Assembly: GCA_965248815.1 (NCBI GenBank)
Contig: CBDFKK010000002.1
Span: forward strand, 1-64,000
Reading direction: 5' to 3'
Origin: CBDFKK01 sp965248815
GTDB lineage: Bacteria > Pseudomonadota > Alphaproteobacteria > SMXP01
Length of the DNA stretch: 64,000 nt
A program made the position numbers and the translations under genes. Shown in pieces: positions 1-8,650 of the stretch. The notes beneath the pieces are model-generated. The model was not told the DNA's origin, ran no database searches, and saw nothing but the letters and a program-made list of their open reading frames with translations. Position 1 is the first letter of the stretch. Each line of letters begins with the position of its first letter.

Positions 1-399
1 GTGCATACGTAAAAGCTCTCGAACCCGGCTCTGTAGTTGAGCTAGCTCTTTAATAGCGGGGTATTCACGTGTGAGGGTTTTAATGTCTTCTGTCAGCATA
101 CTTAGTGCAATCTGCGTTCTAAGGAGTTCTCTTTCGCCCTCTTTAGTCCGGGGCACGCTGCTTCGAACAATCGAATTGACGGCGTGGACGGTCTGGCGCG
201 GCACGAGGGTCAACTCAAGGTCAAGAACACGTGCCAGCTCGACCAGACTGGACAGCCTGAGATCGACCATTCCCTTCTCGATTTTCGAGATATGACTTTG
301 GGGCACGCCTGTTTTTTCGCTGAGCGCACGTTGACTCAGGCCCATTTCTTCGCGGGCGTCCTTTAGCATGCCGACGATATGTTCGGTCACATAGGCCAT
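1..399 (-). CDS. XRE/HipB-like transcriptional regulator, truncated at the left edge
   Basis: The reading frame is open from the ATG complementary to 397-399 to base 1 (133 codons, no stop). The N-terminal third is a helix-turn-helix of the XRE/Cro type (LSQRALSEKTGVPQSHISKIEKG). It is followed by the 'LxxLVELARVLDLELTLVPR' kind of sequence seen in HipB-like antitoxins and solitary XRE regulators. After residue 70 the chain becomes a charged, probably helical tail. Whether a HipA-type toxin follows cannot be seen, because the gene continues out of the window. It starts next to an AT-rich leader with repeated GATCTA/TAGATC motifs, which fits autoregulation; that is inference. Confidence 0.8.
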   Translation of the reverse strand, partial: MAYVTEHIVGMLKDAREEMGLSQRALSEKTGVPQSHISKIEKGMVDLRLSSLVELARVLDLELTLVPRQTVHAVNSIVRSSVPRTKEGERELLRTQIALSMLTEDIKTLTREYPAIKELAQLQSRVRELLRMH

Positions 400-545
400 T
401 TGATCTATATTACTATATAATCGTACAAATAAGATATGATATTATATATCAATCCTGAAACGAATTTCAATAATCGATCTAATAAAATAGATCACTATGA
501 ATAAATTATATATTAAAATAGATCAAGTAATCGCAATCATACTAA
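400..545. promoter_or_regulatory. AT-rich control region with repeated GATCTA/TAGATC boxes
   Basis: This stretch upstream of the XRE gene is far richer in A+T than its neighbours. GATCTA occurs at 402-407 and 476-481, and its complement TAGATC at 488-493 and 519-524. The middle pair forms an inverted repeat with a 6-bp spacer (476-493). These are reasonable candidate operators for the adjacent HTH protein, but no binding evidence exists. Confidence 0.4.
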
Positions 546-616
546 TTGAACGACCCGATTTTCAAGGTAACTGACGGCCGCGGCACTGAGCCTCATAATG
601 CCGCCACCCTGACTTT

Positions 617-820
617 TCAATTCTCCAACAACGCCGTCACTTCTTGGGTCAGCCTCTCGTTGGACAGCTTGAGCGCTGCCAATTCAGCGTCCGTTATGTC
701 ACGGTCTTCGGCGCGGGCTTGGCGCAGCAAAGATTGCAGCTTGAATGACGCTTCAAGCGCTCTCAATCCGATGCTTGTAAGTGCGCCAAGAACTTGGAGT
801 GCCTGGAGTGTTGTTCCCAT
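617..820 (-). CDS. Small hypothetical protein, 67 aa
   Basis: A short, probably helical protein (start MGTTLQALQVLGALTS) with an acidic, coiled-coil-like C-terminal half. I do not recognise a family. Its start lies 68 bp inside the 3' end of the upstream lipoprotein gene in another frame, so the two would be translationally coupled if both are real. It is the last member of a three-gene minus-strand group (1641 to 617). Overlapping small genes with a lipoprotein are common in phage-like cassettes, but no phage gene is visible here. Confidence 0.4.
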   Translation of the reverse strand: MGTTLQALQVLGALTSIGLRALEASFKLQSLLRQARAEDRDITDAELAALKLSNERLTQEVTALLEN

Positions 821-1163
821 TGTTTTCTAACCTTTGCAAATAATCGGTGATGAATATGTTGAGGCGTGTCAGGGCGGTGATGGCAATCTGCCTCCGGTTC
901 ATGTCTTCCGGAAGTTGATGCCAGACGTTTAGCGCGAGGCGCGCGCTTTGAATGAGTTCGACCACGCGGGGCATGAGCGCTTCTGGAATGGTGCCTTGCG
1001 CCGCTAAATCACGAATGGTCAACAGCGCCGCTTCGTAAGTCACTTCGGCCGCCGCCAGCCGCTCGCGCGGAGATTGAGGCGGCTCGGTCGCGCACCCGGC
1101 AATCAACAGAATGACAAGAGCCAGGACAGTGGCAACGGTGAGGAGCGGGATGATATGTTTCAT
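753..1163 (-). CDS. Small putative lipoprotein
   Basis: The start at 1163 is chosen because the protein then opens with a classical signal peptide: MKH, a hydrophobic stretch rich in L, V and I, and a lipobox LIAGC followed by ATEPP. The mature part is about 110 residues, mostly helical, with no motif I recognise. It lies 10 bp downstream of the 155-aa gene and overlaps the next small gene by 68 bp. Export and lipidation are inferred from the signal sequence alone. A small secreted lipoprotein next to overlapping short genes could suggest a spanin-like role, but the evidence is too thin to name it. Confidence 0.6.
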   Translation of the reverse strand: MKHIIPLLTVATVLALVILLIAGCATEPPQSPRERLAAAEVTYEAALLTIRDLAAQGTIPEALMPRVVELIQSARLALNVWHQLPEDMNRRQIAITALTRLNIFITDYLQRLENNGNNTPGTPSSWRTYKHRIESA

Positions 1164-1173
1164 GGCAAGGCTC

Positions 1174-1641
1174 CTAGGCTGGATGCTCATCTTCGCTTCC
1201 ACTTGCAAAAACCGGGCGGATGACGGTTTGCCGGTAAACGCCGCGATGGTGATTGAGTGCCTTCATTTGTTCCGCATAGAGCTTCATGAAACGCATCGCC
1301 CGTCCCAAATCGCGATTGGCTTCATCGCCATAGTCGGAGCCTGTGGCCTTCCGTAGACATTCAACTGCCGCGCTGTGAGCCGACACCATTTGAACGGCGA
1401 GCATGGCTTCGGCTTCGTCGATCGGTTCCAATTGTTTGAGAGCTTCGGCCGCCCAACTGAGGCGCCGACCTCGTTCCTCGTCCGAAATGTCGGGCGGCAG
1501 CCAAAGGGAGTCGATAGCGTGACGCATGTGCCGCTCACTAATCGTGAATGACAACGCCGATTTCGCTAGTTGCGCGACCTTGCCCGAAATGTGCCGGCCG
1601 TCTTCTCTCCCCGCGTCCATTAATTCAAATGCACTTGTCAT
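1174..1641 (-). CDS. Conserved-looking hypothetical protein, 155 aa
   Basis: An entirely helical-looking soluble protein with a middle segment reading roughly 'EAMLAVQMVSAHSAAVECLRK' (shown in part) and a later 'YAEQMKALNHHRG'. The pattern recalls uncharacterised proteins I associate with alphaproteobacterial islands and plasmids. No function is known to me. It is the first gene of the minus-strand group that continues with the lipoprotein at 1163. A 5' neighbour of unrelated function (mccA) ends at 1825, so the group probably has its own promoter in the gap 1642-1824. Confidence 0.55.
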   Translation of the reverse strand: MTSAFELMDAGREDGRHISGKVAQLAKSALSFTISERHMRHAIDSLWLPPDISDEERGRRLSWAAEALKQLEPIDEAEAMLAVQMVSAHSAAVECLRKATGSDYGDEANRDLGRAMRFMKLYAEQMKALNHHRGVYRQTVIRPVFASGSEDEHPA

Positions 1642-1824
1642 GGCTCATGTCCTTTCATGTTTGCCACAAGCCACATAACATTGGTTCGTATACGAATAAA
1701 GTGACGGCGTGGTTTGTCCACACGAAACGGGTCGGTTAACCCTAATGAGGGCACTGCATGGGGTTGTTTTGTACTTTTTGTGGTATTGGAGGCGAAGGGG
1801 AACGGCGCGTCGCACCGGTGCGCG

Positions 1825-3807
1825 TTACGACTCTTTGTCTTCTTCGAATTCGATCAGCAATTCGCCTTGGTTGACTTGGTCGCCCGAGGCGAAACGATAG
1901 GCCACGATGGTCCCACTATGGGGCGCCTTGATGGCATGTTCCATCTTCATGGCTTCCATGGTCATCAATGTTTCCCCGGCATGCACTTGATCGCCCGGGG
2001 CATGACTGACACCGGTCACGGTGCCCGGCATCGGTGCAGCCAAAGAACTTGGCACCGAGGCCGTGTCTGCGGCGGCGCCATAAGGATCACTGAGGGTCAA
2101 ATCCCAATCGTCGGCGCCGAGCCATACGCGCATCGTCCCGTTAAGTTCGGCGACGTGGGCGGTTGAGGGTACGCCGTTGCATGTGAGCTCGACATCGCCG
2201 CACTGGTCAACCTTACCCTCAACTACATAGCTCGAGCCCTTAACCCAAAACGCTAGCGCAGACCCTTTGCCGCTTGCGCGCACCGAGACGAGTTCCTCGC
2301 CGGTTTGGAACCAGAAATACTCGACGGCAGGTTGATTAAGACGCCAACCCCCGAGAGCGGCCCACGGAGACCCGGTCCGAGAGGCAGCTTGGCAGCGTTG
2401 GTGCCGTATCCAGAGGCCCGCGGCCACAAAGGCGCGATCGTCAACGGTCGACGGGGCAAACAAATCGGCGTTATGGCGGTCAATGAAATGGGTATCAATC
2501 TCACCCTTGTGAAATGCGGTATGCGAGGCCAGCGCATGCAAGAAGCTGACATTGGTTTTCACGCCGGCCACGTGGGTCGTGCTCAGGGCGTCGCAAAGCG
2601 TGGCCAAGGCCGCTTCGCGGCTGTCACCCTTTGCCGTCACTTTGGCGATCATCGGGTCGTAATGAGGCGTGACCTCGCTGCCTTGCTCGACACCACTATC
2701 GACCCGGACGCCCTCCATATGCTCCGGCAATCGCACATGCCAGAGGCTGCCGGTCGACGGTAGGAAGCCTTGATCGGGCTGCTCGGCATAGAGCCGGGCC
2801 TCTATCGCGTGGCCGTGGAGTTCGATCTGGTCTTGGGATAAGGGCAGGGGTTCGCCTGCAGCCACCCTTAACTGCCATTCGACGAGATCGAGCCCCGTCA
2901 CGACTTCGGTGACCGGATGCTCGACTTGCAATCGCGTATTCATTTCCATGAAGTAGAAATCGTCCGCGCCGTCATAGAGAAACTCTACGGTGCCTGCGCT
3001 GACATAGCCGACCGTCTTGGCCGCTGTGACGGCCGCTTCTTGCAGACGCCGGCGCAGCACGTCTGGAATATCGGGAGCCGGGGCTTCTTCGAGGACTTTT
3101 TGATGCCGCCTTTGGACGGAGCAGTCGCGATCGAACAGATGAACGATCGTGCCCATCCGATCGCCAAAGATTTGCACTTCGACATGGCGCGGACGGTCGA
3201 TATATTTCTCGAGCAGGAGTTGGTCGTCGCCAAATGACGCTTGCGCCTCCCGCTGCGCAGCCCCGACAGCATCACTCAGTTCATCGGCAGACGTCACCAG
3301 ACGCATACCCTTACCGCCGCCGCCAGCCGATGGCTTGAGCAGGATCGGATAACCGATGCGTTTTGCATGCTTGGCGAAAGCCTTGGCCGATTGGTCGCTG
3401 CCTTGATAGCCGGGGGCAACGGGAACGCCGGCTTTTACCATCAAGTCTTTTGCGTGAATTTTCGATCCCATGGCTCGGATCGTCTCCGATCCCGGCCCGA
3501 CAAATGTGACACCAGTTTGTTGGCACGCTTTGGCAAAATCCGGATTTTCCGAAAGAAAGCCATAACCTGGATGAAGTGCCTCGGCGCCGGTTTCCGCGGC
3601 AGCCCTTAAAATCTGTTCACTGACGAGATAACTTTCCGTGGCGGGTGCCTTGCCAATCAAAACCGCTTCATCAGCCGCGCGTACATGCAACGCGTCTTGG
3701 TCGGCTTCTGAATAGACGGCGACGGTGGCCAGCCCCATCCGGCGCGCCGTGCGGATAACGCGGCAAGCAATTTCGCCGCGATTAGCGATGAGTATCTTAT
3801 TGAACAA
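1825..3807 (-). CDS. mccA: Methylcrotonyl-CoA carboxylase, biotin-carboxylase/biotin-carrier subunit
   Basis: A 660-aa acyl-CoA carboxylase alpha chain: biotin carboxylase N-domain, ATP-grasp domain with the glycine-rich loop SAGGGGKGMR near residue 160 and the substrate signature MNTRLQVEHPVTE near residue 290, then a C-terminal biotinyl domain with EAMKMEH (residues 618-624; biotinylated Lys621). It carboxylates its own biotin using ATP and bicarbonate. The partner MccB lies 3 bp upstream on the same strand, so the pair is co-transcribed. Identity as methylcrotonyl- rather than propionyl-CoA carboxylase rests mainly on the partner, a 535-aa MccB-type chain. Other leu/liu catabolic genes are not in view. 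Confidence 0.93.
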   Translation of the reverse strand: MFNKILIANRGEIACRVIRTARRMGLATVAVYSEADQDALHVRAADEAVLIGKAPATESYLVSEQILRAAAETGAEALHPGYGFLSENPDFAKACQQTGVTFVGPGSETIRAMGSKIHAKDLMVKAGVPVAPGYQGSDQSAKAFAKHAKRIGYPILLKPSAGGGGKGMRLVTSADELSDAVGAAQREAQASFGDDQLLLEKYIDRPRHVEVQIFGDRMGTIVHLFDRDCSVQRRHQKVLEEAPAPDIPDVLRRRLQEAAVTAAKTVGYVSAGTVEFLYDGADDFYFMEMNTRLQVEHPVTEVVTGLDLVEWQLRVAAGEPLPLSQDQIELHGHAIEARLYAEQPDQGFLPSTGSLWHVRLPEHMEGVRVDSGVEQGSEVTPHYDPMIAKVTAKGDSREAALATLCDALSTTHVAGVKTNVSFLHALASHTAFHKGEIDTHFIDRHNADLFAPSTVDDRAFVAAGLWIRHQRCQAASRTGSPWAALGGWRLNQPAVEYFWFQTGEELVSVRASGKGSALAFWVKGSSYVVEGKVDQCGDVELTCNGVPSTAHVAELNGTMRVWLGADDWDLTLSDPYGAAADTASVPSSLAAPMPGTVTGVSHAPGDQVHAGETLMTMEAMKMEHAIKAPHSGTIVAYRFASGDQVNQGELLIEFEEDKES

Positions 3808-3810
3808 GGC

Positions 3811-5418
3811 TTACATCCGAAAGACGCCAAACCGCGTTGGCTCGATAGGCGCATTCAGACTTGCGGAAATGCATAGGCCGAGCACATTTCGCGTTTCGGC
3901 GGGGTCAATGATGCCGTCGTCCCAAAGACGGGCTGACGAATAGTAGGGGGATCCTTGACGGTCATAGTTGGAACGGATTTCCTCCTTGAATGACTCCTCG
4001 TCCTTTGTCTCCCAAGTCCCGTTGCGCGCTTCCAATCCGTCACGCTTAACCGTTGCAAGCACATTCGCCGCCTGTTCGCCGCCCATCACTGAAATGCGCG
4101 CATTGGGCCACATGAAAAGAAAACGTGGTCCAAAAGCGCGGCCGCACATGCCGTAATTTCCCGCCCCATAGCTGCCTCCTACGATCACCGTAAATTTGGG
4201 AACTGCTGCACATGAGACGGCCGTCACCAGCTTGGCACCGTCTTTGGCGATCCCGCCGGCTTCGGCCGCCTGGCCGACCATGAAACCTGTTATGTTTTGC
4301 AGGAACACAAGCGGGATGCCGCGTTGGCAGCAAAGCTCAACGAAATGAGCACCTTTGAGCGCACTTTCTGAAAATAAAATGCCGTTGTTGGCAAGAACGC
4401 CAACGGGCATGCCGTGAATACGCGCAAAACCGCAGACAAGCGTTTCTCCATACAGCTTTTTGAATTCGTCAAAGTCCGATCCGTCGACAATCCGAGCGAT
4501 GAGTTCGCGAGCCTCGACCGGTTTGCGCGGGTCTTCTTCAATGATGCCGTGAAGTTCTTCGGGATCGTAGAGGGGGTCGGCAGGATCGGCCAATTTCATT
4601 CGCTCGGGCTTTGACCAATTCAGTCGATGAACGGCGCGTCGCGCCAGCCCCAAGGCGTGCTCATCGTTCTCCGCATAATGATCTGTGACGCCGGACTGGC
4701 GGCAGTGAACATCGGCACCGCCTAAATCTTCCGCTGAGACCACCTCACCGGTTGCCGCTTTGACCAAAGGTGGACCTGCGAGAAAAATCGTGCCCTGATG
4801 ACGCACGATAATGGACTCGTCGGACATCGCCGGCACATAGGCTCCGCCCGCGGTACACGAGCCATGGACAACCGAAATTTGCGGAATACCCGCAGCCGAT
4901 AGTTGCGCCTGGTTATAAAAAATTCGGCCGAAATGCTCTTTGTCGGGAAAGATTTCATCCTGCAGCGGCAAAAAGGCACCGCCGCTCTCAACCAAGTAGA
5001 TACAAGGCAGACGGTTTTCGCGCGCAATTTCCTGAGCGCGCAAATGTTTCTTGACCGTGATTGGGTGATAGGAGCCGCCCTTGACCGTTGGATCGTTTCC
5101 AACGATTACGCATTCGACGCCTTCGACCCGGCCAACTCCCGTCACGAGACCAGCTGCGGCGACATCGCCGGAATACATGTCCCAGGCTGCGAACTGAGAT
5201 AGTTCTAGAAACGGCGTGCCCGGATCAAGCAGCCGATCGATGCGATCTCGAACCAGCAATTTGCCTTTTTCAACATGCCTCGATCGAGATGCCTCGCTGC
5301 CACCTTCGGCCACCCTGGTGCTTCGGGATTGAAGGTCGTCCCGCAGACTGATAGAGGCGATAGCATTACGCTTATAGGTGCCATCCGTCAGATCAATTGC
5401 GCTCTTGATTGCCGTCAT
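3811..5418 (-). CDS. mccB: Methylcrotonyl-CoA carboxylase, carboxyltransferase subunit
   Basis: A carboxyltransferase beta chain with two crotonase-like halves. Visible family signatures are the LPCIYLVESGGAFLP segment, the SCTAGGAYVPAMSDE oxyanion region, the IPLVFLQNITGFMVG motif of MCC-type enzymes and GSYGAGNYGMCGRAF in the C-half. Starting at 5418 gives 535 aa, the usual length. An upstream in-frame start at 5490 would add a 24-residue unlike N-terminus and is not preferred. The enzyme moves CO2 from biotin to 3-methylcrotonyl-CoA in leucine degradation. The stop is 3 bp before mccA, a tight two-gene operon. Confidence 0.93.
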   Translation of the reverse strand: MTAIKSAIDLTDGTYKRNAIASISLRDDLQSRSTRVAEGGSEASRSRHVEKGKLLVRDRIDRLLDPGTPFLELSQFAAWDMYSGDVAAAGLVTGVGRVEGVECVIVGNDPTVKGGSYHPITVKKHLRAQEIARENRLPCIYLVESGGAFLPLQDEIFPDKEHFGRIFYNQAQLSAAGIPQISVVHGSCTAGGAYVPAMSDESIIVRHQGTIFLAGPPLVKAATGEVVSAEDLGGADVHCRQSGVTDHYAENDEHALGLARRAVHRLNWSKPERMKLADPADPLYDPEELHGIIEEDPRKPVEARELIARIVDGSDFDEFKKLYGETLVCGFARIHGMPVGVLANNGILFSESALKGAHFVELCCQRGIPLVFLQNITGFMVGQAAEAGGIAKDGAKLVTAVSCAAVPKFTVIVGGSYGAGNYGMCGRAFGPRFLFMWPNARISVMGGEQAANVLATVKRDGLEARNGTWETKDEESFKEEIRSNYDRQGSPYYSSARLWDDGIIDPAETRNVLGLCISASLNAPIEPTRFGVFRM

Positions 5419-5842
5419 TCCGTCTGGACTCCAATTTATGTAGGTGCGCGCCTTGGGAATCAATGAGGACCTCGTGCCAAAGGGTGACACGGATGGTGTT
5501 TATACTTTCTAGCAAACTTCGGTTCTTGTGTGAGTGAGATGACTTCCAGTAGATCAAAACGGGTCTGCCCGCGCGTGCCAATTGTGAAAAGACAGCAAGG
5601 TTTCCCGTTAGGAGGGCACCATCCGAAGGCCGTATGCAACCGACATTTGTGAATATCAGATACTCAATGGGATTCTATGAAATAAAAAAGCAATGAAAAA
5701 TCAAAAACCTACAGCCATAAATGGACATTTACCTTGAATAGCCAATAAACTTGCCTGGTCGATCGGCAATTTGTTGTCTGTCGTTTGGTTTGCAATGGAT
5801 CTATCCTTTGGGCTAAAGGCGTAAGCAATTCTCCCTCAAGAG
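5419..5842. other. Intergenic region between mccB and the serralysin remnant
   Basis: About 420 bp lie between the divergent mccB and the metalloprotease remnant. The part from about 5670 to 5740 is A/T-rich and probably holds promoter elements for one or both. I see no convincing coding frame and no clear operator or hairpin. Confidence 0.4.
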
Positions 5843-7137
5843 TTGAGCTGGACCAACGTGCCGTCAGTCACAAGCGTTTCAACCACAAGTCAGAACCATA
5901 TCGACAGTTTGCTGTGGGGAGACAAATGGGGTGCTGGTGGTGCGGGAACCGGCACAGCTCTTACATACGCCTTTCCGGGGCTATCTGCTGCTTGGTGGCC
6001 CGGTAGTTACGGTCTTTTCAGCGAGCCGTTCGACGCCAGCTACGCGGTTTTTAACGCAAGCCAACAAGCTGCCGCTGCACAAGCTTTGCAGGACTGGGCG
6101 AATGTCGCAAACATCACCTTTACCGACGTGTCGGCCGGCACGCCAAGTTCTTCCCTGGGTGATGTTCGATTTGCCATTTGGGACGAGAACCCCGGCGCAT
6201 CGGCTCACGGCTACCCACCCGGCTTTTTCGATCCTGATGTTGAAGGCGGCGATACGTGGTATGACGCGACGCTGTTTTCGGCATCGCCCATACCCGGCGA
6301 TTTCAGTTACTACACGCTTCTGCACGAACTTGGCCACGCCCTCGGTCTGGCACATCCCCACGACATGGGCGGAAACTCGACCTTCGCGACCTCTGCAAAC
6401 GATTGGATCGGCGTCACTGTCATGGCGTACCGGACCTTCGAGGGGGCGGCAACAGCGCAAGGTCTTTCGACCCGATATCCGACCACACCGATGATCAACG
6501 ATATTGCCGTCATGCAATATCTCTATGGCGCTAATCTCACCCACAATACCGGCAATACGACGTACAGCTGGTCGTTCGGCCAAGATATTTTGGAGACAAT
6601 TTGGGATGCCGGAGGCACCGATGTCATCGACTGGTCCAATCAATCATCTAACGCAATTATTAATCTCAACGAAGGCCAATAGAGCGAGATCGGACCGTCG
6701 TACGACGTAAGACTTAATGCCGGCAGCTCGTGGATGACTGAAACGCGAACCCTGAATATTGCGTTCGGGGCCGTGATCAAAAACGCAAATGGCGGAAGCG
6801 GTGACGACGAGCTCATTGGTAATGACATCGGGAACGTCCTGTCTGGCTTGGTTGGCGCAGACACACTTGATGGTGGCGGAGGCGATGACACTCTAAGTGG
6901 CGGCGCAGGCGCCGATGTCTTCTTATTCGATGCTCTTGCCGACCTTACCGCAAACACAGATCACATAACCGACTTTGACGTCAGTGATAGTTTGGACTTT
7001 TCAGGGATTGGCGGCCTCACATTTACTGGAACCGGCTTTTTCAACAGCTCGCCCGGGGAGGTACGGTTCTATCTTCAGGCGACCTCAACCATCTTTGAAA
7101 TCGACAGCAACGGAGATGCTATTGCCGATCATAGGTT
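5843..7137 (+). pseudogene. Serralysin-like RTX metalloprotease, broken by an amber stop and by IS-A
   Basis: Residues 161-172 read HELGHALGLAHP, the zinc motif of M10 serralysins. VMAYR about 45 residues later is the Met-turn. After an in-frame TAG at 6680-6682 the same frame continues with the M10 C-terminal domain and RTX nonapeptides (GGSGDDELIGN, GGGGDDTLSGGAGAD; about 6790-6920). At 7138 the frame runs into IS-A, so the extreme C-terminus with the type I secretion signal is lost. There is no ATG: the frame opens after 5824 and the first usable start is TTG 5843. The family secretes calcium-binding proteases through ABC exporters. None is in view, and this copy is very likely dead or reduced to its catalytic half. 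Confidence 0.88.
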
Positions 7138-7211
7138 TGTCCGTCATCAGATAAATTGGAACAGATTTTGATTTGAGCTAGCGGAGTATATGGCTCATCT
7201 GTTGTATCAGT

Positions 7212-8192
7212 TTAAGCAGCGGCTTTGCTGTGTTGCAAGCGCCGATGCTCGATCGTTTTTCGCTTGATCCTTTCTCTTTGCAATAGAATGGTTTGGCCGC
7301 GCCCAAAGTAAACATCTGCGGGCGTGAGGTTTTGCAGACTCTCGTGATAGCGCTGGTGATTGTAGTGACCCACGAACTCATCGATCTGCGCTTCAAGATC
7401 GCCAGGTAGGTAATAGTTTTCCAGCAAGATGCGGTTCTTGAGCGTTTGATGCCAACGCTCGATTTTGCCTTGCGTTTGCGGATGATACGGCGCGCCGCGA
7501 ACATGCCTCATGCCTTGATCATCCATCCAGTCAGCAAGATCGCCGGCAATATAACTTGAACCATTGTCAGATAGCAGACGCGGCTTGTGTGCGACATTTG
7601 CCTGATCGCAACCCGATGCCTCCAGAGCCATTTCCAACGTATCAGTGACGTCTTCAGCTCTCATCGTGGTGCACAGCTTCCACGCAATGATGTAGCGCGA
7701 GAAGTCATCAAGAATCGTAGAGAGATAAAACCAGCCCCAGCCGATGACCTTGAGGTAGGTGAAGTCGGTCTGCCACATTTGATTTGGCGCCGTGGTCTTG
7801 TCGCGGAACTCATTGGCAGCCTTGATGACCACGAAGGCCGGGCTGGTAATCAGATCAAGAGCTTTGAGCAGGCGATACACTGAAGCTTCGGATACAAAAT
7901 AGCTTTGCGTATCAGTGAACCGCACTGCCAACTCGCGCGGGCTCAGTTCCGGTTCCTGAAGAGCCATATCGACGATCCGCTCTCGAATATCATCGGGGAT
8001 GCGGTTCCACACGCGTTTTGGCTTGGGAGACCGGTCTTCCAATGCTTGTACGCCACCACGCAAATACCGGTCGTACCATCGGTAAAACGTCGTTGCCGGG
8101 ATGCCGAGCTTGTCCAGCGTCCGCAGCACCGGGAGATGGGATCGCTCGACTAGGCGGATGATCTCGAGCTTCTCCGATGCGGGGTATCTCAT
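7212..8192 (-). CDS. IS-A copy 1 transposase OrfB
   Basis: A 326-aa integrase-core (DDE) transposase. An N-terminal HTH region (MRYPASEKLEIIRL..) is followed by the catalytic core: first Asp in MWQTDFTYLK, second in LLSDNGSSY, Glu in HPQTQGKIERWHQTLK. It starts inside the OrfA stop codon (ATGA at 8189-8192), consistent with translational coupling. It appears full length and possibly active. IS-A copy 2 has DNGPSY at the second motif, one of many differences between the two copies. Confidence 0.88.
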   Translation of the reverse strand: MRYPASEKLEIIRLVERSHLPVLRTLDKLGIPATTFYRWYDRYLRGGVQALEDRSPKPKRVWNRIPDDIRERIVDMALQEPELSPRELAVRFTDTQSYFVSEASVYRLLKALDLITSPAFVVIKAANEFRDKTTAPNQMWQTDFTYLKVIGWGWFYLSTILDDFSRYIIAWKLCTTMRAEDVTDTLEMALEASGCDQANVAHKPRLLSDNGSSYIAGDLADWMDDQGMRHVRGAPYHPQTQGKIERWHQTLKNRILLENYYLPGDLEAQIDEFVGHYNHQRYHESLQNLTPADVYFGRGQTILLQRERIKRKTIEHRRLQHSKAAA

Positions 8193-8563
8193 GCGCCGTC
8201 TCCCCCATCCCCGATCATGCTTTTTTTAAGCAGCCGGTTCTCCAGCACCTGTTCGGCAAGCGCTTCCTTGAGGTCATGCCTCTCGCGGCGCAGGTCCTTG
8301 ACCTCGCCCGAGGACGCCTGGCGGGCGGTATCCCCCGAAAGCCGCTTCTTGCCGGCTTCCAGGAACTCCTTCGACCAGCTGTAGTAGAGGCTCTCGGCGA
8401 TCCCTTCCCGACGGCACAGCTCGGCGATGCTGTCCTCGCCGCGCAGGCCCGAGAGCACAATCCGGATCTTCTCTTCAGCTGAATATTGCTTGCGCGTCTT
8501 GCGCCGGATGTCCCGTACCGCCGTCTCGGCGCCGTCCTTCAAACTCATGGATTTCTGGATCAT
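8189..8563 (-). CDS. IS-A copy 1 OrfA
   Basis: A 124-aa DNA-binding protein of the IS3-like OrfA type: HTH around EDSIAELCRREGIAESLYYSW, then a leucine-rich coiled coil (DLRRERHDLKEALAEQVLEN). It overlaps OrfB by 4 bp. Its role is recognition of the element's ends and multimerisation with OrfB. Confidence 0.85.
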   Translation of the reverse strand: MIQKSMSLKDGAETAVRDIRRKTRKQYSAEEKIRIVLSGLRGEDSIAELCRREGIAESLYYSWSKEFLEAGKKRLSGDTARQASSGEVKDLRRERHDLKEALAEQVLENRLLKKSMIGDGGDGA

Positions 8564-8650
8564 CTGCGTTCCCTTCGGTCACGACGATGAGCCAGAAATC
8601 CTCCGTTACACAATCAACTCCATCTGTCCCACAGGCGCTGATGTCAGACA

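Larger units (their letters stand above)
7138..8650 (-). mobile_element. IS-A copy 1 (IS3-like, two ORFs), 1513 bp
   Basis: The ends are imperfect inverted repeats. The left end reads TGTCCGTCATCAG..AACAGATT inward. The right end, complemented, reads TGTCTGACATCAG..GGACAGATGG. It encodes OrfA (8189-8563) and OrfB (7212-8192), overlapping by ATGA. The left flank is the serralysin gene and the right flank is the truncated IS-B. No direct repeat matches across the element, so this copy sits at a recombined junction. It is clearly related to copy 2 (18627-20138) but visibly diverged from it. Confidence 0.85.

Noticed and set aside
617..1163. Phage lysis cassette (spanin pair)
   Set aside because: A lipoprotein overlapping a small gene is suggestive, but the partner has no transmembrane anchor and no endolysin or holin is nearby.
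5843..6682. Recoding (stop-codon readthrough) in the serralysin gene
   Set aside because: The gene is also cut by IS-A and lacks a normal start, so decay explains the TAG better than recoding.
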